NCBI GenBank assembly: GCA_963786445.1
Contig: CAWAZU010000028.1
Span: forward strand, 310,001-374,000
Length of the DNA stretch: 64,000 bases
Direction: 5' to 3'
Source: JAFKFJ01 sp963786445
GTDB taxonomy: Bacteria; Pseudomonadota; Alphaproteobacteria; Acetobacterales; Acetobacteraceae
Every line of letters begins with the position of its first letter. Within the stretch, counting starts at the first letter, position 1. Shown here piece after piece: positions 1 to 8,361 of the stretch. The translations under genes were made by a program, and so were the position numbers. The notes beneath the pieces are model-generated. The model did no database searches. It was not told the origin of the DNA and saw only the letters and a program-made list of their open reading frames with translations.

Positions 1-210
1 CACGTCGGTGTGGCCGGCGAAACAGATATGCGGCCCGCCCTCGCCGATGCGCGCGAAAAGATTCTCGATCGCGCCGAAGCGCAGCCGGTCAATTGTGAAA
101 CCGAGTTGCATTAATGCCGCCGCCAGCACGTCCTGCGCGCCGGCATCCGCGGGGGTGACGCTGGGGCAGCGTATCAGCGCCTGCGCCAGCGCGAGCGGGT
201 CGGCACTCAA
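1..210 (-). CDS. dapE: Succinyl-diaminopimelate desuccinylase, N-terminal part (runs off the window)
   Basis: Hydrolyses N-succinyl-LL-2,6-diaminopimelate to LL-diaminopimelate and succinate in the succinylase branch of lysine and peptidoglycan precursor synthesis (cytoplasmic, zinc peptidase M20 fold). Seventy codons are visible. They read like the start of DapE: LIRCPSVTPADAGAQDVL near residues 13-30, then ENLFARIGEGGPH and the metal-ligand segment FAGHTDV just before the edge. The best start is TTG at 208-210, whose bases overlap the TGA stop of dapD (TTGA), implying translational coupling; no in-frame ATG gives a normal N-terminus. The rest of the protein lies outside the window, so catalytic completeness cannot be judged. 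Confidence 0.88.
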   Translation of the reverse strand, partial: MSADPLALAQALIRCPSVTPADAGAQDVLAAALMQLGFTIDRLRFGAIENLFARIGEGGPHICFAGHTDV

Positions 211-1046
211 TCGCGCAGCAGCTCGTTGAGCGACGTTTTTGCCCGCGTGCGCGCATCGACGCGCTTGATAATCACCGCGCAGGCGAGGCCCGGCCCCGGC
301 GCGCCGTTCGGCAGCGGTTTTCCGGGCAGCGTGCCGGGCACCACCACCGAGTATTCCGGCACCCGGCCGACAAAAATTTCCCCCGACTCGCGATCGACGA
401 TTTTGGTCGTGGCGGAGAGGAACACGCCCATCGCCAGCACGCTGCCGCGCTCGACGATCACGCCCTCCACCACCTCCGAGCGCGCGCCGATAAAGCAACC
501 GTCTTCGATAATGACCGGGTTGGCCTGCAACGGCTCCAGCACGCCGCCGAGGCCGACGCCGCCGGAGATGTGGCAGTCCGCGCCGACCTGCGCGCAGCTG
601 CCGACGGTCGCCCAGGTGTCGATCATGGTGCCTCGCCCGACATGGGCGCCGACATTGACGAAGCAGGGCATCAGCACGACGCCGGGGGCGATATAGGCGC
701 TGCGCCGCACCACCGCGCCGGGCACGGCGCGGAAGCCGGCCTGGGCGAAGCGGGCGGCGTCCCAGCCGGCGAATTTCATCGCCACCTTGTCGAACACCGG
801 CGCCCCGCCCGGCCCCGGCATCGGCACGCTGTCGGCGAGGCGGAACGACAGCAGCACCGCCTTCTTGAGCCACTGATGGACCGTCCAGCCGTCCGGGCCG
901 GGGCTGGCGACGCGGGCCTCGCCGCTCGCCAGCCGGTCGAGCGCCCGTTCGACGGCTGCACGCGCCTCCGGGGCGGCGCTGTCGGCGCGCAGCGACTCGC
1001 GGCTGTCCCAGACCGCCTCGATGGTGTCCCGCAATCCGTCCTGCAT
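207..1046 (-). CDS. dapD: 2,3,4,5-tetrahydropyridine-2,6-dicarboxylate N-succinyltransferase
   Basis: Transfers succinyl from succinyl-CoA to tetrahydrodipicolinate, the committed step of the succinylase lysine/DAP pathway. The 279-residue product is of normal family length. The N-terminal helical domain contains WTVHQWLKKAVLLSFRL, and the C-terminal half has the imperfect hexapeptide repeats of a left-handed beta helix, including the conserved stretches GTMIDTWATVGSCAQVG, HISGGVGLGGVLEPLQ and CFIGARSEVVEGV. The ATG at 1044-1046 is chosen because upstream codons in the same frame give no DapD-like sequence and a GAGGCGGGCGG purine-rich stretch precedes it. dapE follows with a 4-base overlap. 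The gene diverges from the diguanylate cyclase gene at 1181, leaving about 134 bases for both promoters. Confidence 0.96.
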   Translation of the reverse strand: MQDGLRDTIEAVWDSRESLRADSAAPEARAAVERALDRLASGEARVASPGPDGWTVHQWLKKAVLLSFRLADSVPMPGPGGAPVFDKVAMKFAGWDAARFAQAGFRAVPGAVVRRSAYIAPGVVLMPCFVNVGAHVGRGTMIDTWATVGSCAQVGADCHISGGVGLGGVLEPLQANPVIIEDGCFIGARSEVVEGVIVERGSVLAMGVFLSATTKIVDRESGEIFVGRVPEYSVVVPGTLPGKPLPNGAPGPGLACAVIIKRVDARTRAKTSLNELLRD

Positions 1047-1180
1047 GCCGCCCGCCTCTCGCGCGGGCGGACCATGCGCAGCCGCAAGTTTGGTGTCAAT
1101 CACGGCGCGCCCCTCCCGATAACACAACCTTTACGCCCGCGTCGGCAGGATCGGGCCAACCGGGAAGCGGAGACACGCCT

Positions 1181-2611
1181 GTGATGCAGTCGGCTGGAGC
1201 CATCGTTTGCGACCCGCCGGCGGCTTGCGCCGACGTTGCGGCGACGTTGCTGCCCGGGTCCAACGCGCTGCGCGGCGCGCTGCTGGACAGCCGCCAGCGC
1301 TGGCGCGACCTGGTGACGCTCGCGGCCGACCTGGCGTTCGAGACCGATGCCGACGGAAAATTCGTGTTCGTCGCCCCCGACCCCGCCCTCGGCTGGCCGG
1401 CGGCGACCCTGCTCGGCCAGGACGCGGCGCAGCTGCTCGCCGAGCCGGACGCCCAGGGCTGCTTCAACCCGTTCCGCCCGAGCGCGCCCACCAGCCGCCG
1501 CCGCGCCTGGCTGAAGCGGCCGGACGGCAGCACCGCCTGCGTCAGCTTCGCCGCCGCCCCGCTGCTCGACGCGGCGGGGCGGGTGATCGGCGCCCGCGGC
1601 GTCGGCCAGGACGTGACCGAGGCCGAGCGGCGCGAGGCCGAGGTCGCCAGCGTGCTGCGCCGCGGCCAGGTGATCGACCACATCCTCGCCCGCATGCACG
1701 CCGAAGTGCTGGCGCCGCGCATGATGCAGGCGGCGCTGGAGCCGCTGGCGCACGCCACCGGCAGCGAGGCGGCGGCGGTGGTGGACGTGATCGGCGACGG
1801 CATCCTGCCGAGCGTGCTGCACGCCCACGGCGCGCTGCCGCCGGCGGCGCTGGCCGCCGCGATGACGGCGCTTGCCGTCGCCACCGACGACCCGTGCGCC
1901 GCCGCGGCGAGCGACGGGCGCAAGCTGCTCGCCTGTGCCGCCGAGACGCGGTTCGGCGAGCAGGTCGGCGTGGTGCTGTGCCGCGCGCCGGGGGCGCGGG
2001 CGTGGGACGGCGACGACCGCGCGCTGCTCGCCTCGGCCGGCGTGCTGATCCGCACCATCCTCGAACACGAGTCGATCCAACGCGAGATGGCACGGCAGGC
2101 GCGCACCGATCCGCTGACCGGCCTCTACAACCGCCGCGCCTTCATGGACGAGCTGGCCCGCCACATCGACCGGCTGGAACGCGAGCACCTGCCGGGCGCG
2201 CTGCTGTTCATCGACCTCGACCATTTCAAGGCGCTGAACGATTCCTGCGGCCACGACGCCGGCGACGAAGCGCTGCGGCGCACCGCACAGCTGCTGCGCG
2301 CCAGCACCCGCCCGACCGACCTGATCGCGCGGTTCGGCGGCGACGAGTTCGCGGTCTGGCTCGACGGGGCGGATGAATTCGCCGCCGCCGAGCGCGCGGA
2401 AAACCTGCGCGAAGCGGGCCCCGCCGCGCTGGCACCGCTGACCGATGGGCGGAGCGCGCCGGTGACCCTGTCGATCGGCGTTGCCGCGCGCTGGGCCGGT
2501 CAGGGAGAGGATGTCGAGGCAATGCTGTATCGTGCCGACCAGGCGATGTACATGGTCAAGCGCGGCGGCCGCGGCCATTGGCGCGTCGCCCGCCCGGCCG
2601 ACGAGGCATGA
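1181..2611 (+). CDS. PAS and GGDEF domain diguanylate cyclase
   Basis: Predicted to make cyclic di-GMP from two GTP. The 476-residue protein has a PAS-like N-terminal region (about residues 35-150, ending with the PAC-like segment ARGVGQDVTEAERREAE), a middle GAF-like segment (about 170-300) and a C-terminal GGDEF domain (about 305-470). The GGDEF domain begins with the typical DPLTGLYNRRAF motif; the active-site GGDEF is intact at residues 386-390 and an RxxD (RPTD) lies exactly five residues upstream, the position of the inhibitory I-site, so product feedback is likely. No transmembrane helices are obvious, suggesting a cytoplasmic sensor. Its stop overlaps the start of the DUF2336 gene (ATGA), so the two are probably translated together. 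The ligand sensed is unknown. Confidence 0.93.
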   Translation: MMQSAGAIVCDPPAACADVAATLLPGSNALRGALLDSRQRWRDLVTLAADLAFETDADGKFVFVAPDPALGWPAATLLGQDAAQLLAEPDAQGCFNPFRPSAPTSRRRAWLKRPDGSTACVSFAAAPLLDAAGRVIGARGVGQDVTEAERREAEVASVLRRGQVIDHILARMHAEVLAPRMMQAALEPLAHATGSEAAAVVDVIGDGILPSVLHAHGALPPAALAAAMTALAVATDDPCAAAASDGRKLLACAAETRFGEQVGVVLCRAPGARAWDGDDRALLASAGVLIRTILEHESIQREMARQARTDPLTGLYNRRAFMDELARHIDRLEREHLPGALLFIDLDHFKALNDSCGHDAGDEALRRTAQLLRASTRPTDLIARFGGDEFAVWLDGADEFAAAERAENLREAGPAALAPLTDGRSAPVTLSIGVAARWAGQGEDVEAMLYRADQAMYMVKRGGRGHWRVARPADEA

Positions 2612-3837
2612 CCGCCGCCGCGGTTGCCGTCGAGGGGTGGCCGGTGCCGTTGCAGGGCCTGGCGGAGAGCGCGCGGGTGCGGCTCGGCGCCGCCGCGGAC
2701 ACGATGCCCGACCTGCTGGCGGCGCTCGCCGGCGACAAGTCGGTGATGGTGCGTGCGGCGGTGGCGATGAACGCGGCGGCGCCGCGGGAGGCGCATGCGC
2801 TGCTCGCCGCCGACCGCGACGAGCGGGTGCGCACGCTGCTCGGCCGCACGCTTGCGCTGCTGATCCCCGACGTGCCGCGCGACGACCGCTCGGCGCTGGC
2901 GCAGCACGTGTTCGCGACCCTGGCGACGCTGGTGGCCGACGAGGCCGAGCGGGTGCGTGCCACCATCGCCGAGGTGGTGCGCGAGATGCCGCAGGCGCCG
3001 CGCGAGCTGATCCTGCGGCTGGCGCATGACAGCGCGGTGCCGGTGAGCGAGCCGGTGATCCGGCTGTCGCCGCTGCTCGGCACGGAAGATCTTTTGACGC
3101 TGCTGGCCGAGGCGCCGGCGACGGCGACCGCGGTGGCGCGGCGGCCGGGGCTGCACGCCTCGGTCTCCGATGCGATCGCGGCGACGGCGGACACCGCGGC
3201 GATCGCGGCGCTGCTGGCGAACACGTCGGCGGCGATCCGCGAGGCGACGCTGGACGCGCTGATCGCGCGCGCCGCCGCGCACAGCGAATGGCACGACCCG
3301 CTGGTGCATCGCCCGGCCCTGTCGGCGCGGGCGGCGCGGGCGCTGTCGGAGATCGTGACGACGCAGCTGCTCGCCGCCCTGGCGAGCCGCGGCGACCTCG
3401 ACCCGGACGTCACGCGGGATTTGCAGCGGCGGCTGCAGGATCGGCAGGCGCGGGCGCCGGCCCCGCAGGCCGTCGAGCCGGCGACGGATCAGGCGATGCA
3501 GCAGGCGCAACAGGCGAGCGGGCAGATGAGCGAGGCGGTGCTGCTGGAGGCGGTCGAGCGGGCTGATAGCCGGCGCTGTGCCGCGCTGCTGGCGGTGGCG
3601 GCGAAGGTGCCGTTGGCGTCGGTGGAACGCGCGGCCACGCTGCGCAGTGCGAAAGGGCTGGTCAGCCTGGTGTGGAAGGCGGGGTTCTCGATGCGGGTGG
3701 CGGGGCCGGTGCAGATGCTGCTGGGCCAGCTCGGCCCGAAGCAGGTGCTGCTGGCGAGCGACGACGGCGGCGGCTTTCCGCTGGGGCCGGACGAGATGCG
3801 CTGGCAGGTGGATTTTCTGCAGCATATCGGGCGGTGA
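2608..3837 (+). CDS. DUF2336 domain protein
   Basis: A 409-residue alanine-rich, largely helical protein that I place in the DUF2336 group found in alphaproteobacteria. Repeated helical pairs near residues 25-230 (for example LLAADRDERVRTLLGRTLA and LLANTSAAIREATLDALIARAA) look like HEAT-type repeats. The C-terminal portion has VPLASVERAATLRSAKGLVSLVWKAG and ends with DEMRWQVDFL, which I associate with the conserved end of the family. The ATG at 2608 overlaps the diguanylate cyclase stop (ATGA). No catalytic motif is visible; a protein-interaction or adaptor role in c-di-GMP signalling is suggested only by the coupling to the cyclase gene. Confidence 0.8.
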   Translation: MTAAAVAVEGWPVPLQGLAESARVRLGAAADTMPDLLAALAGDKSVMVRAAVAMNAAAPREAHALLAADRDERVRTLLGRTLALLIPDVPRDDRSALAQHVFATLATLVADEAERVRATIAEVVREMPQAPRELILRLAHDSAVPVSEPVIRLSPLLGTEDLLTLLAEAPATATAVARRPGLHASVSDAIAATADTAAIAALLANTSAAIREATLDALIARAAAHSEWHDPLVHRPALSARAARALSEIVTTQLLAALASRGDLDPDVTRDLQRRLQDRQARAPAPQAVEPATDQAMQQAQQASGQMSEAVLLEAVERADSRRCAALLAVAAKVPLASVERAATLRSAKGLVSLVWKAGFSMRVAGPVQMLLGQLGPKQVLLASDDGGGFPLGPDEMRWQVDFLQHIGR

Positions 3838-4366
3838 GGGTGGCGCGTATAGACTGACGGTTGGTCTCCGACCCGAAGCGGGCCAAACCCACGGACGAGC
3901 CCTTTGACCGACCGGGTCGGTGGGATATTGAGCTTCTCAAAGAAAATGCGGTTTCTCTTTTTCGCGTCACGGAGCGTTTTATTGCAGTCAATAACTTCAT
4001 AATATGCATTGTAGGCCTGACAAGGGCGGAGCCGATGTCGTTCCCGTGGGGATGCCAAGGGCCGCATTCGACCGAGGCTGCGCGAAAACGCGATCGTCGG
4101 CAGCGGCCGCGGTATATCCTATCGGTACAACGGGCGCTAGGAGCACGAAGAATTCAAATGGGCGTCGCGTGGGCTAAGGGTGGAAACCGGATATTATGCG
4201 TTCGTCCGATTTCCGAGTGTGACCCCAAGCAGACAGAAACGCTTGAGGAACCTGGGCTTTTTGAGATCGGGGAACAATCCCTCCCTCTCCGCCAATCAGT
4301 CGTGGTTGACGTTTGGATTTCCGGATATAACTCACATCATCGGCTTGCCGGAATGGGAGTCGTCAA
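3838..4366 (+). other. AT-richer stretch with no recognisable gene
   Basis: About 530 bases between the DUF2336 gene and the VOC gene. Base composition is visibly less GC-rich than the flanks, for example around 3950-4020. An open frame spans 3861-4370 (169 codons) and ends in a TGA overlapping the VOC start codon, but I recognise no family, it has no convincing ribosome binding site, and its composition is unlike the neighbouring genes. I see no tRNA. The stretch looks like decayed or recently acquired DNA at the left edge of a small accessory patch. Confidence 0.5.
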
Positions 4367-4810
4367 ATGAGCGTACGAGTTGACCAGAAGAGCTATGAAA
4401 TGCCCCCGCGAGAGGGGATCAGCATCGCGCAGTTTCTCACCGTCGCCGACATCGAGCGATCGGCTCGCTACTACGAAAAGGTCTTCGGTGCTCGCATTCT
4501 GAGCCTGGGTGACGGCAACGCGCCTGGGTACCTTCAGCTTGCGAATATCTGGATGATTCTGAACGTTGGGGGCGGGCCGACCCCGGACAAGCCGACGGTA
4601 ACGCTCAGCGTCCCCGACCCGAATCACATCAACAGTTTTTTGAATTTCCGCGTTGCGGACATTCAAGCGTGCTATGAACTATGGAAGAGTCGGGGGGCCG
4701 AGTTCATCACGAAGCCGATTCCCAAGTACGGCGAGATTCGCTGCTACATCCGCGATCCTGACGGTTATCTCATCGAGGTCGGACAGAGCACAGACCTCAA
4801 ATACGGTTAA
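4367..4810 (+). CDS. VOC (glyoxalase/bleomycin resistance/dioxygenase) family protein
   Basis: A 147-residue protein with a single VOC module pair. The N-terminal beta-alpha-beta unit reads ISIAQFLTVADIERSARYYEKVFG (about residues 18-41), followed by GYLQLANIWMILNVGGG; the C-terminal unit has FRVADIQACYELWKSRGAEF and ends with YIRDPDGYLIEVGQS, where the glutamate is at the usual metal-ligand position. Such proteins bind a divalent metal and act on or sequester small molecules; the substrate cannot be predicted. The start at 4367 has GGGAG seven bases upstream. Base and codon use are less GC-biased than the core genes, consistent with acquisition together with the adjoining mobile-element debris. 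Confidence 0.85.
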   Translation: MSVRVDQKSYEMPPREGISIAQFLTVADIERSARYYEKVFGARILSLGDGNAPGYLQLANIWMILNVGGGPTPDKPTVTLSVPDPNHINSFLNFRVADIQACYELWKSRGAEFITKPIPKYGEIRCYIRDPDGYLIEVGQSTDLKYG

Positions 4811-4906
4811 CGCTCGGCACGCAAAAGCATTCTTATAGCCCGAGCGGATTGTCGGAGATTCCGGACGTCACCAAGTCGCAATCTCCGCTTTGCCGGCGAT
4901 ACGGTC

Positions 4907-5032
4907 AAAAGATCCAAGGGGTCGAAGCCGGCTGACCTGCCGATCCAGCAGCCGGCCAAATTCGAGTTGGTGATCAACGTCAAGACCGCCAAGGCGCTCG
5001 GCCTCAAAGTGCCGCAGTCGCTACTCGCGCAG
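4907..5032 (+). pseudogene. C-terminal remnant of an ABC transporter substrate-binding protein
   Basis: In the frame starting at 4907 the translation reads KRSKGSKPADLPIQQPAKF and then ELVINVKTAKALGLKVPQSL. This is the characteristic end of the ABC_sub_bind family (periplasmic binding proteins common in rhizobia and relatives), which normally finishes with a few more residues such as a LLARADEV-like tail. There is no start codon or upstream body of the gene, and the frame runs into transposase-like sequence at about 5032. It is a fragment and not expected to be functional. The junction with the IS remnant suggests insertion followed by deletion. Confidence 0.7.
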
Positions 5033-5209
5033 GCCGGTGCGCACGAGATAGAACAGCCCGTCCAGCAGGTTCCGCATGTCCGTGCGTCGCGGCCGCCCGC
5101 CGGGCTTGGCAGGTGAGATCGGCGGTTCCAGGAGCCGGAACTGCTCGTCCGTCAGCGCTTGGCCAGAGCCGAAGTCCCCAACCAGCGCGCGATCAGCGGG
5201 TGTCCACAT
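5021..5209 (-). mobile_element. IS5-family transposase, N-terminal fragment
   Basis: The minus-strand frame from the ATG at 5207-5209 encodes MWTPADRALVGDFGSG, then ALTDEQFRLLEPPISPAKPG, GRPRRTDMRNLLDGLFYLVRTG. This is the typical amino-terminal, DNA-binding portion of IS5-group transposases (DUF4096-type), which usually continue with a CQWR-like motif. Here homology stops after RTG near 5035 and the frame ends at a TAG (5021-5023), so the DDE catalytic domain is gone. I could not define inverted repeats or a target-site duplication. It is a dead remnant lying in the same debris as the substrate-binding protein fragment. Confidence 0.75.
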
Positions 5210-5429
5210 GGCGGCCTCCGGGCAGGAAACCGCCAGCAACGTTGCCTGAAGGCTCAGGATCAGTTTCTCAAGCCAGCGCCGTCACCCCTTCGCAAACGGG
5301 CAGTCAGATTCCCCCGTCCGAGAGGAAGATCACAAATAGATGTGGCGTAGCTACTATTCGATTATAATACCTTCGTATTGCCACCGCACATACCCACTTG
5401 ACCAATCGGTACGTTCACGGAGGTCAACC

Positions 5430-5669
5430 ATGTTTTCCCAAATTATTCTTCCTAGTTGGAAGGTTGTGGCGGTCGGAGCGGCGCTGTTGATGCTGGGCGG
5501 CTGCGCCTACTCGCCCTATGGCTATTCAGGGTATTCTGCATATCCGAACTATGCCTATGCCGAGCAGCCGATCATGGGTGGCGCGGTGGTCGGCGCCTGG
5601 GGCGGTGGCGGCGGTGGCTGGGGCGGCGGCGGTTGGGGTGGTGGCGGCGGCGGTGGTTGGCGGCGCTGA
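5430..5669 (+). CDS. Small glycine-rich lipoprotein
   Basis: A 79-residue predicted lipoprotein. The signal peptide has a hydrophobic core (VVAVGAALLML) and a lipobox LGGC with the acylated cysteine at residue 25. The mature part starts with a Ser/Tyr-rich segment (YSPYGYSGYSAYPNYAY) and ends in a Gly/Trp run of the form WGGGGGGWGGGGWGG. The start at 5430 is supported by CGGAGG about eight bases upstream; a longer frame from 5340 lacks a signal peptide at its N-terminus. An exact TATAAT lies at 5363-5368 in an AT-rich stretch and may be the -10 element, but no good -35 is visible. Function unknown; the tail could be structural or low-complexity surface material. Confidence 0.7.
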   Translation: MFSQIILPSWKVVAVGAALLMLGGCAYSPYGYSGYSAYPNYAYAEQPIMGGAVVGAWGGGGGGWGGGGWGGGGGGGWRR

Positions 5670-5733
5670 GGGCGGCCAACGCGCACGGCCCGCAGGCTGC
5701 TGTCGTCCACGACCTGACGAACGGGCGTACGAT

Positions 5734-6159
5734 TTACGCCGCGACTTGGCGTATGGCGGCGACACCGATTCCCGCCATTTTCTCGTCGAGGTCCTGTGAC
5801 ATGCCGCTCACGCCCACCGCGCCGGCGACGATGCCGTCGATCACGACGGGCAAGCCGCCGGCCCAGCCCACGTAGCGGCGGTCGGCATAAAACCCGATCT
5901 CCACGCCGCGCCGGGGTTCGCGGAGCGCGTCGCCGACCGCACGCGACGCGCGGCGCAGGCGGGCCGCCGTATATGCCTTGTTGATCGCGACCTGCACCGC
6001 GCTCACGGGCGCGCCGTCCATGCGCAGCAGGGCGATCAGTTCGCCGTACGCGTCGCTGACCGCGGCCACTGCCGCATCGCTGCGGCCGGCCAGTTCGGCG
6101 CGGATCGCCTCGATCCCTGCCGCCGCCTCGGCGTGGCCGAGCATTCGCAGCATCGGCAT
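5734..6159 (-). CDS. GlcG/HbpS-like (DUF336) heme-binding family protein
   Basis: A 141-residue protein matching the GlcG/HbpS fold: the helix-rich N-terminus IEAIRAELAGRSDAAVAAVSDAYGELIAL is followed by VQVAINKAYTAARLRRASRAVG and the conserved glycine-rich segment GGLPVVIDGIVAGAVGVSG, then DEKMAGIGVAAI. Family members bind heme, cobalamin or related ligands or assist small-molecule metabolism; the ligand here is unknown. The ATG at 6157-6159 is preceded by GAGAGGAGCAGG, a strong ribosome binding site. It is the last gene of a minus-strand unit, 22 bases after the Gfo/Idh/MocA gene, so it probably works with that enzyme and the radical SAM protein. Confidence 0.85.
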   Translation of the reverse strand: MPMLRMLGHAEAAAGIEAIRAELAGRSDAAVAAVSDAYGELIALLRMDGAPVSAVQVAINKAYTAARLRRASRAVGDALREPRRGVEIGFYADRRYVGWAGGLPVVIDGIVAGAVGVSGMSQDLDEKMAGIGVAAIRQVAA

Positions 6160-6181
6160 GGACCTGCTCCTCTCCCGCGGC

Positions 6182-7243
6182 CTAGCCGCCGTCGCCCGCA
6201 ATCGCCGCCTGCGTCGCGTGCTCCAGGCCGACCGCCACCCGCCAGGCATCGAGCGTGCGCATATTGCCCAGGCTGTCGTCCCAGCGCATGCCCGGCCAGG
6301 CGACCTGGCGTTCGGCGATGCAGGCCGCCGCAGCGTCGGCCTCGATGGCGTAGAGCCAGTCTGCCGTCTCGACGACGATCTCCTCGACGGGGCCATCGAG
6401 ACGGCGCAGGTCACGCAGCCGCAGGCTTGCCCGCCCGCCCTGCTTGCCGGCGCAGAACCAGGGTGAGGCGACCTCGATCTGCCCCTCGGTGCCATAGATG
6501 CGTACGGCGTTCTCCTGCGCGAGCGAGATCCCGACGGCGAGCTGCGCCAGCATGCCGCCTGGAAAGCGGAGCGTGGCGAGGGCGACCTCGTCCACGCCGG
6601 TGCTGCCAGGCAGCGCCGCGCCCTGCACCTCGATGGGGTCGAGGAACGGCAGGCCCTGGGCAATGCCCGCGACCAGCCGCGCCATCGAGGTGCAGTAGCC
6701 GCCGACGTCCAGAATGCCGCCGCCGCCGAGAGCGGGCGCGAAGTGCCGCGCTGCCGGGTCAAAAGGCTTCCAGTAGCCGAAGCTCGCCTGGATCAGCCGC
6801 GGCGCACCGATCGCGCCGGATCGCAGCAGCTCGATCAGCCGCCGTGTCTGCGGATGCACGCGGTACATGAAGGCTTCCATCAGGAAGACATCGTGGCGCC
6901 GCGCCGCCGCGATCACCGCGGCGGCCTCTGCCGCGTTCATCGCGAGCGGCTTCTCGCAGAGGATGTGCTTGCCGGCGCAGGCGGCGCGGATGGCGAGTGC
7001 CGCGTGCAGCGGATGGGGGGTGGCGATGTGGACCGCCTGCACCTCGGGATCGGCGAGCAGCGCGTCGTAGCCGTGGTGCGTCCGCGCCGTCGCGAATTCC
7101 GGCAGCGGAGGCGGCGCTGCCGAACGGCTCGCCACCGCGACGAGGCGGCCGCTGCGGGCATGCCGCAGCGCTGCGGCGAACTGCCGCGCCATGCGCCCGG
7201 TGCCGAGGATGCCCCAGCGCAGCACCGGCTCAGCGATGGCCAC
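6182..7243 (-). CDS. Gfo/Idh/MocA family NAD(P)-dependent oxidoreductase
   Basis: Predicted NAD(P)-dependent dehydrogenase acting on a sugar, cyclitol or related polyol. The 353-residue protein opens with a Rossmann fold (GILGTGRMARQFAAAL from about residue 11), has the conserved CEKPLAMN motif carrying the catalytic-region lysine, and a C-terminal alpha/beta domain with GGGGILDVGGYC. Length is normal for the family. The GTG at 7241-7243 is preferred because the Rossmann strand begins a few residues later. It overlaps the end of the radical SAM gene by 14 bases, indicating coupled translation. Substrate not deducible from sequence; related trans-1,2-dihydrobenzene-diol or sugar dehydrogenases share this architecture. 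Confidence 0.92.
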   Translation of the reverse strand: MAIAEPVLRWGILGTGRMARQFAAALRHARSGRLVAVASRSAAPPPLPEFATARTHHGYDALLADPEVQAVHIATPHPLHAALAIRAACAGKHILCEKPLAMNAAEAAAVIAAARRHDVFLMEAFMYRVHPQTRRLIELLRSGAIGAPRLIQASFGYWKPFDPAARHFAPALGGGGILDVGGYCTSMARLVAGIAQGLPFLDPIEVQGAALPGSTGVDEVALATLRFPGGMLAQLAVGISLAQENAVRIYGTEGQIEVASPWFCAGKQGGRASLRLRDLRRLDGPVEEIVVETADWLYAIEADAAAACIAERQVAWPGMRWDDSLGNMRTLDAWRVAVGLEHATQAAIAGDGG

Positions 7244-8361
7244 GCTCGAGGAAGGCGGGACTGGCACTGCCGTTTGGCATGGCCAGCAGCGGTTCGGGCG
7301 GCGGGTCCCTCCGGCCAAGCGCGCGGTTGATCGCCTCGTCCTTGCGGTCGCAGATGCGGCAGCGCATCGCCGAGGTGACGTCCTGGTCGAACATGCGCAG
7401 CCGCTCGGGCGAGCGCAGCAGGCTGGCCAGCGAGCCCGACCGCAGGTTGCCGAAGGCGAGATGCCGGTAGGGAGCGACCGCGACCTGCGGGCAGGGATAG
7501 AGGTTGCCGGACTTGTCGATGGTCACCTGGAAGCGCTGCGTGTGGCAGCGGGTGAAGCTGGTGGCGCGTTCGGGCGCCGCGGTATCGGCCAGCACCCGGA
7601 TTTTTGGATCCCCCCTGAAGCGGGCGGCGAGGCGGTCGAGCAGGGCCTGCCGCTGCTCGGGCAGGTTCGCGACGCGGCCGCCATCATTGCGGTCCTGCGC
7701 CACGGCGATGCGGACCAGGTCGGCCATCCCGGTCAGCGACCGGAGTTTCGAACTCGAGGTCGCCCTCGATGGTCTCGCGGAACAGCAGGATGGCGACGCG
7801 CACCTGCGTGCAATGGCCGCGACGCTGCTTCGCGGCATGGAGGGCGCGGATGTTGGTGCAGACGCGATCGAAGTAGGCTTCGCCCGGCGTGCCCTCGCCG
7901 CGGCCGGCGCCGCCCGGCTTGATGGCGTGCAGGGTCTGGTAATCGGCGGCGTTGAAGGCGTCGAGCGAGAAGGTGACAAAGCACTCGGCGTCGCCCTGCA
8001 GCAGCGCCTCGGTGCAGGCCTCGTCGAAGCGCAATCCTTTGGTGTAGAGCCCGAGCCGCAGGTTGCGTGCGCGGATGGCCCCGATGATCGCCGCCGCCTC
8101 CGGATGGGTCAGCGGCTCCGTCGTGACGCCGGACACCACGATCAGCGGGTTGCAATGCGCAACTTCGTCGAGTGCAGTTGCGATCTCCTCGGCGCTCAGC
8201 GTGCGGCCCGCGACCGGGCGCTGGCCGTGGCCGAAGCAATGGGGGCATTGGTAGCGATCGCAGTGCAGGCCGGGATGCAGTTCGATCTGCATCGGCTGCC
8301 CAGGGTCGTGCAGCCGCACCAGCTGGTAGATGAAATGCTCTGCATAGTCGAAGGCATGCAT
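7230..8361 (-). CDS. Radical SAM/SPASM-like protein, interrupted by an apparent 1-base insertion
   Basis: A radical S-adenosylmethionine enzyme of unknown reaction. From the ATG at 8359-8361 the N-terminal frame encodes a cysteine motif CDRYQCPHC (C34, C39, C42), spaced CX4CX2C where CX3CX2C is usual, then a TIM-barrel-like region (VVSGVTTEPL, LRLGLYTKG, FVTFSLDAFN). The C-terminal frame carries a SPASM-like cysteine set: RCHTQRFQVTIDKSGNLYPCPQ and MRCRICDRKD, likely binding auxiliary iron-sulfur clusters. The two halves are in different frames and join at about 7746-7748, where removing one A from an AAA gives a continuous FEGDLEFE-LRSLTG-like protein of 376 residues. Length 1132 is 3x377+1. 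It heads the three-gene unit with the oxidoreductase and GlcG-like gene. Confidence 0.82.

Noticed and set aside
3861..4370. A 169-codon frame whose stop overlaps the VOC start
   Set aside because: No recognisable family, no ribosome binding site, and composition consistent with decayed DNA; kept only as a described region.
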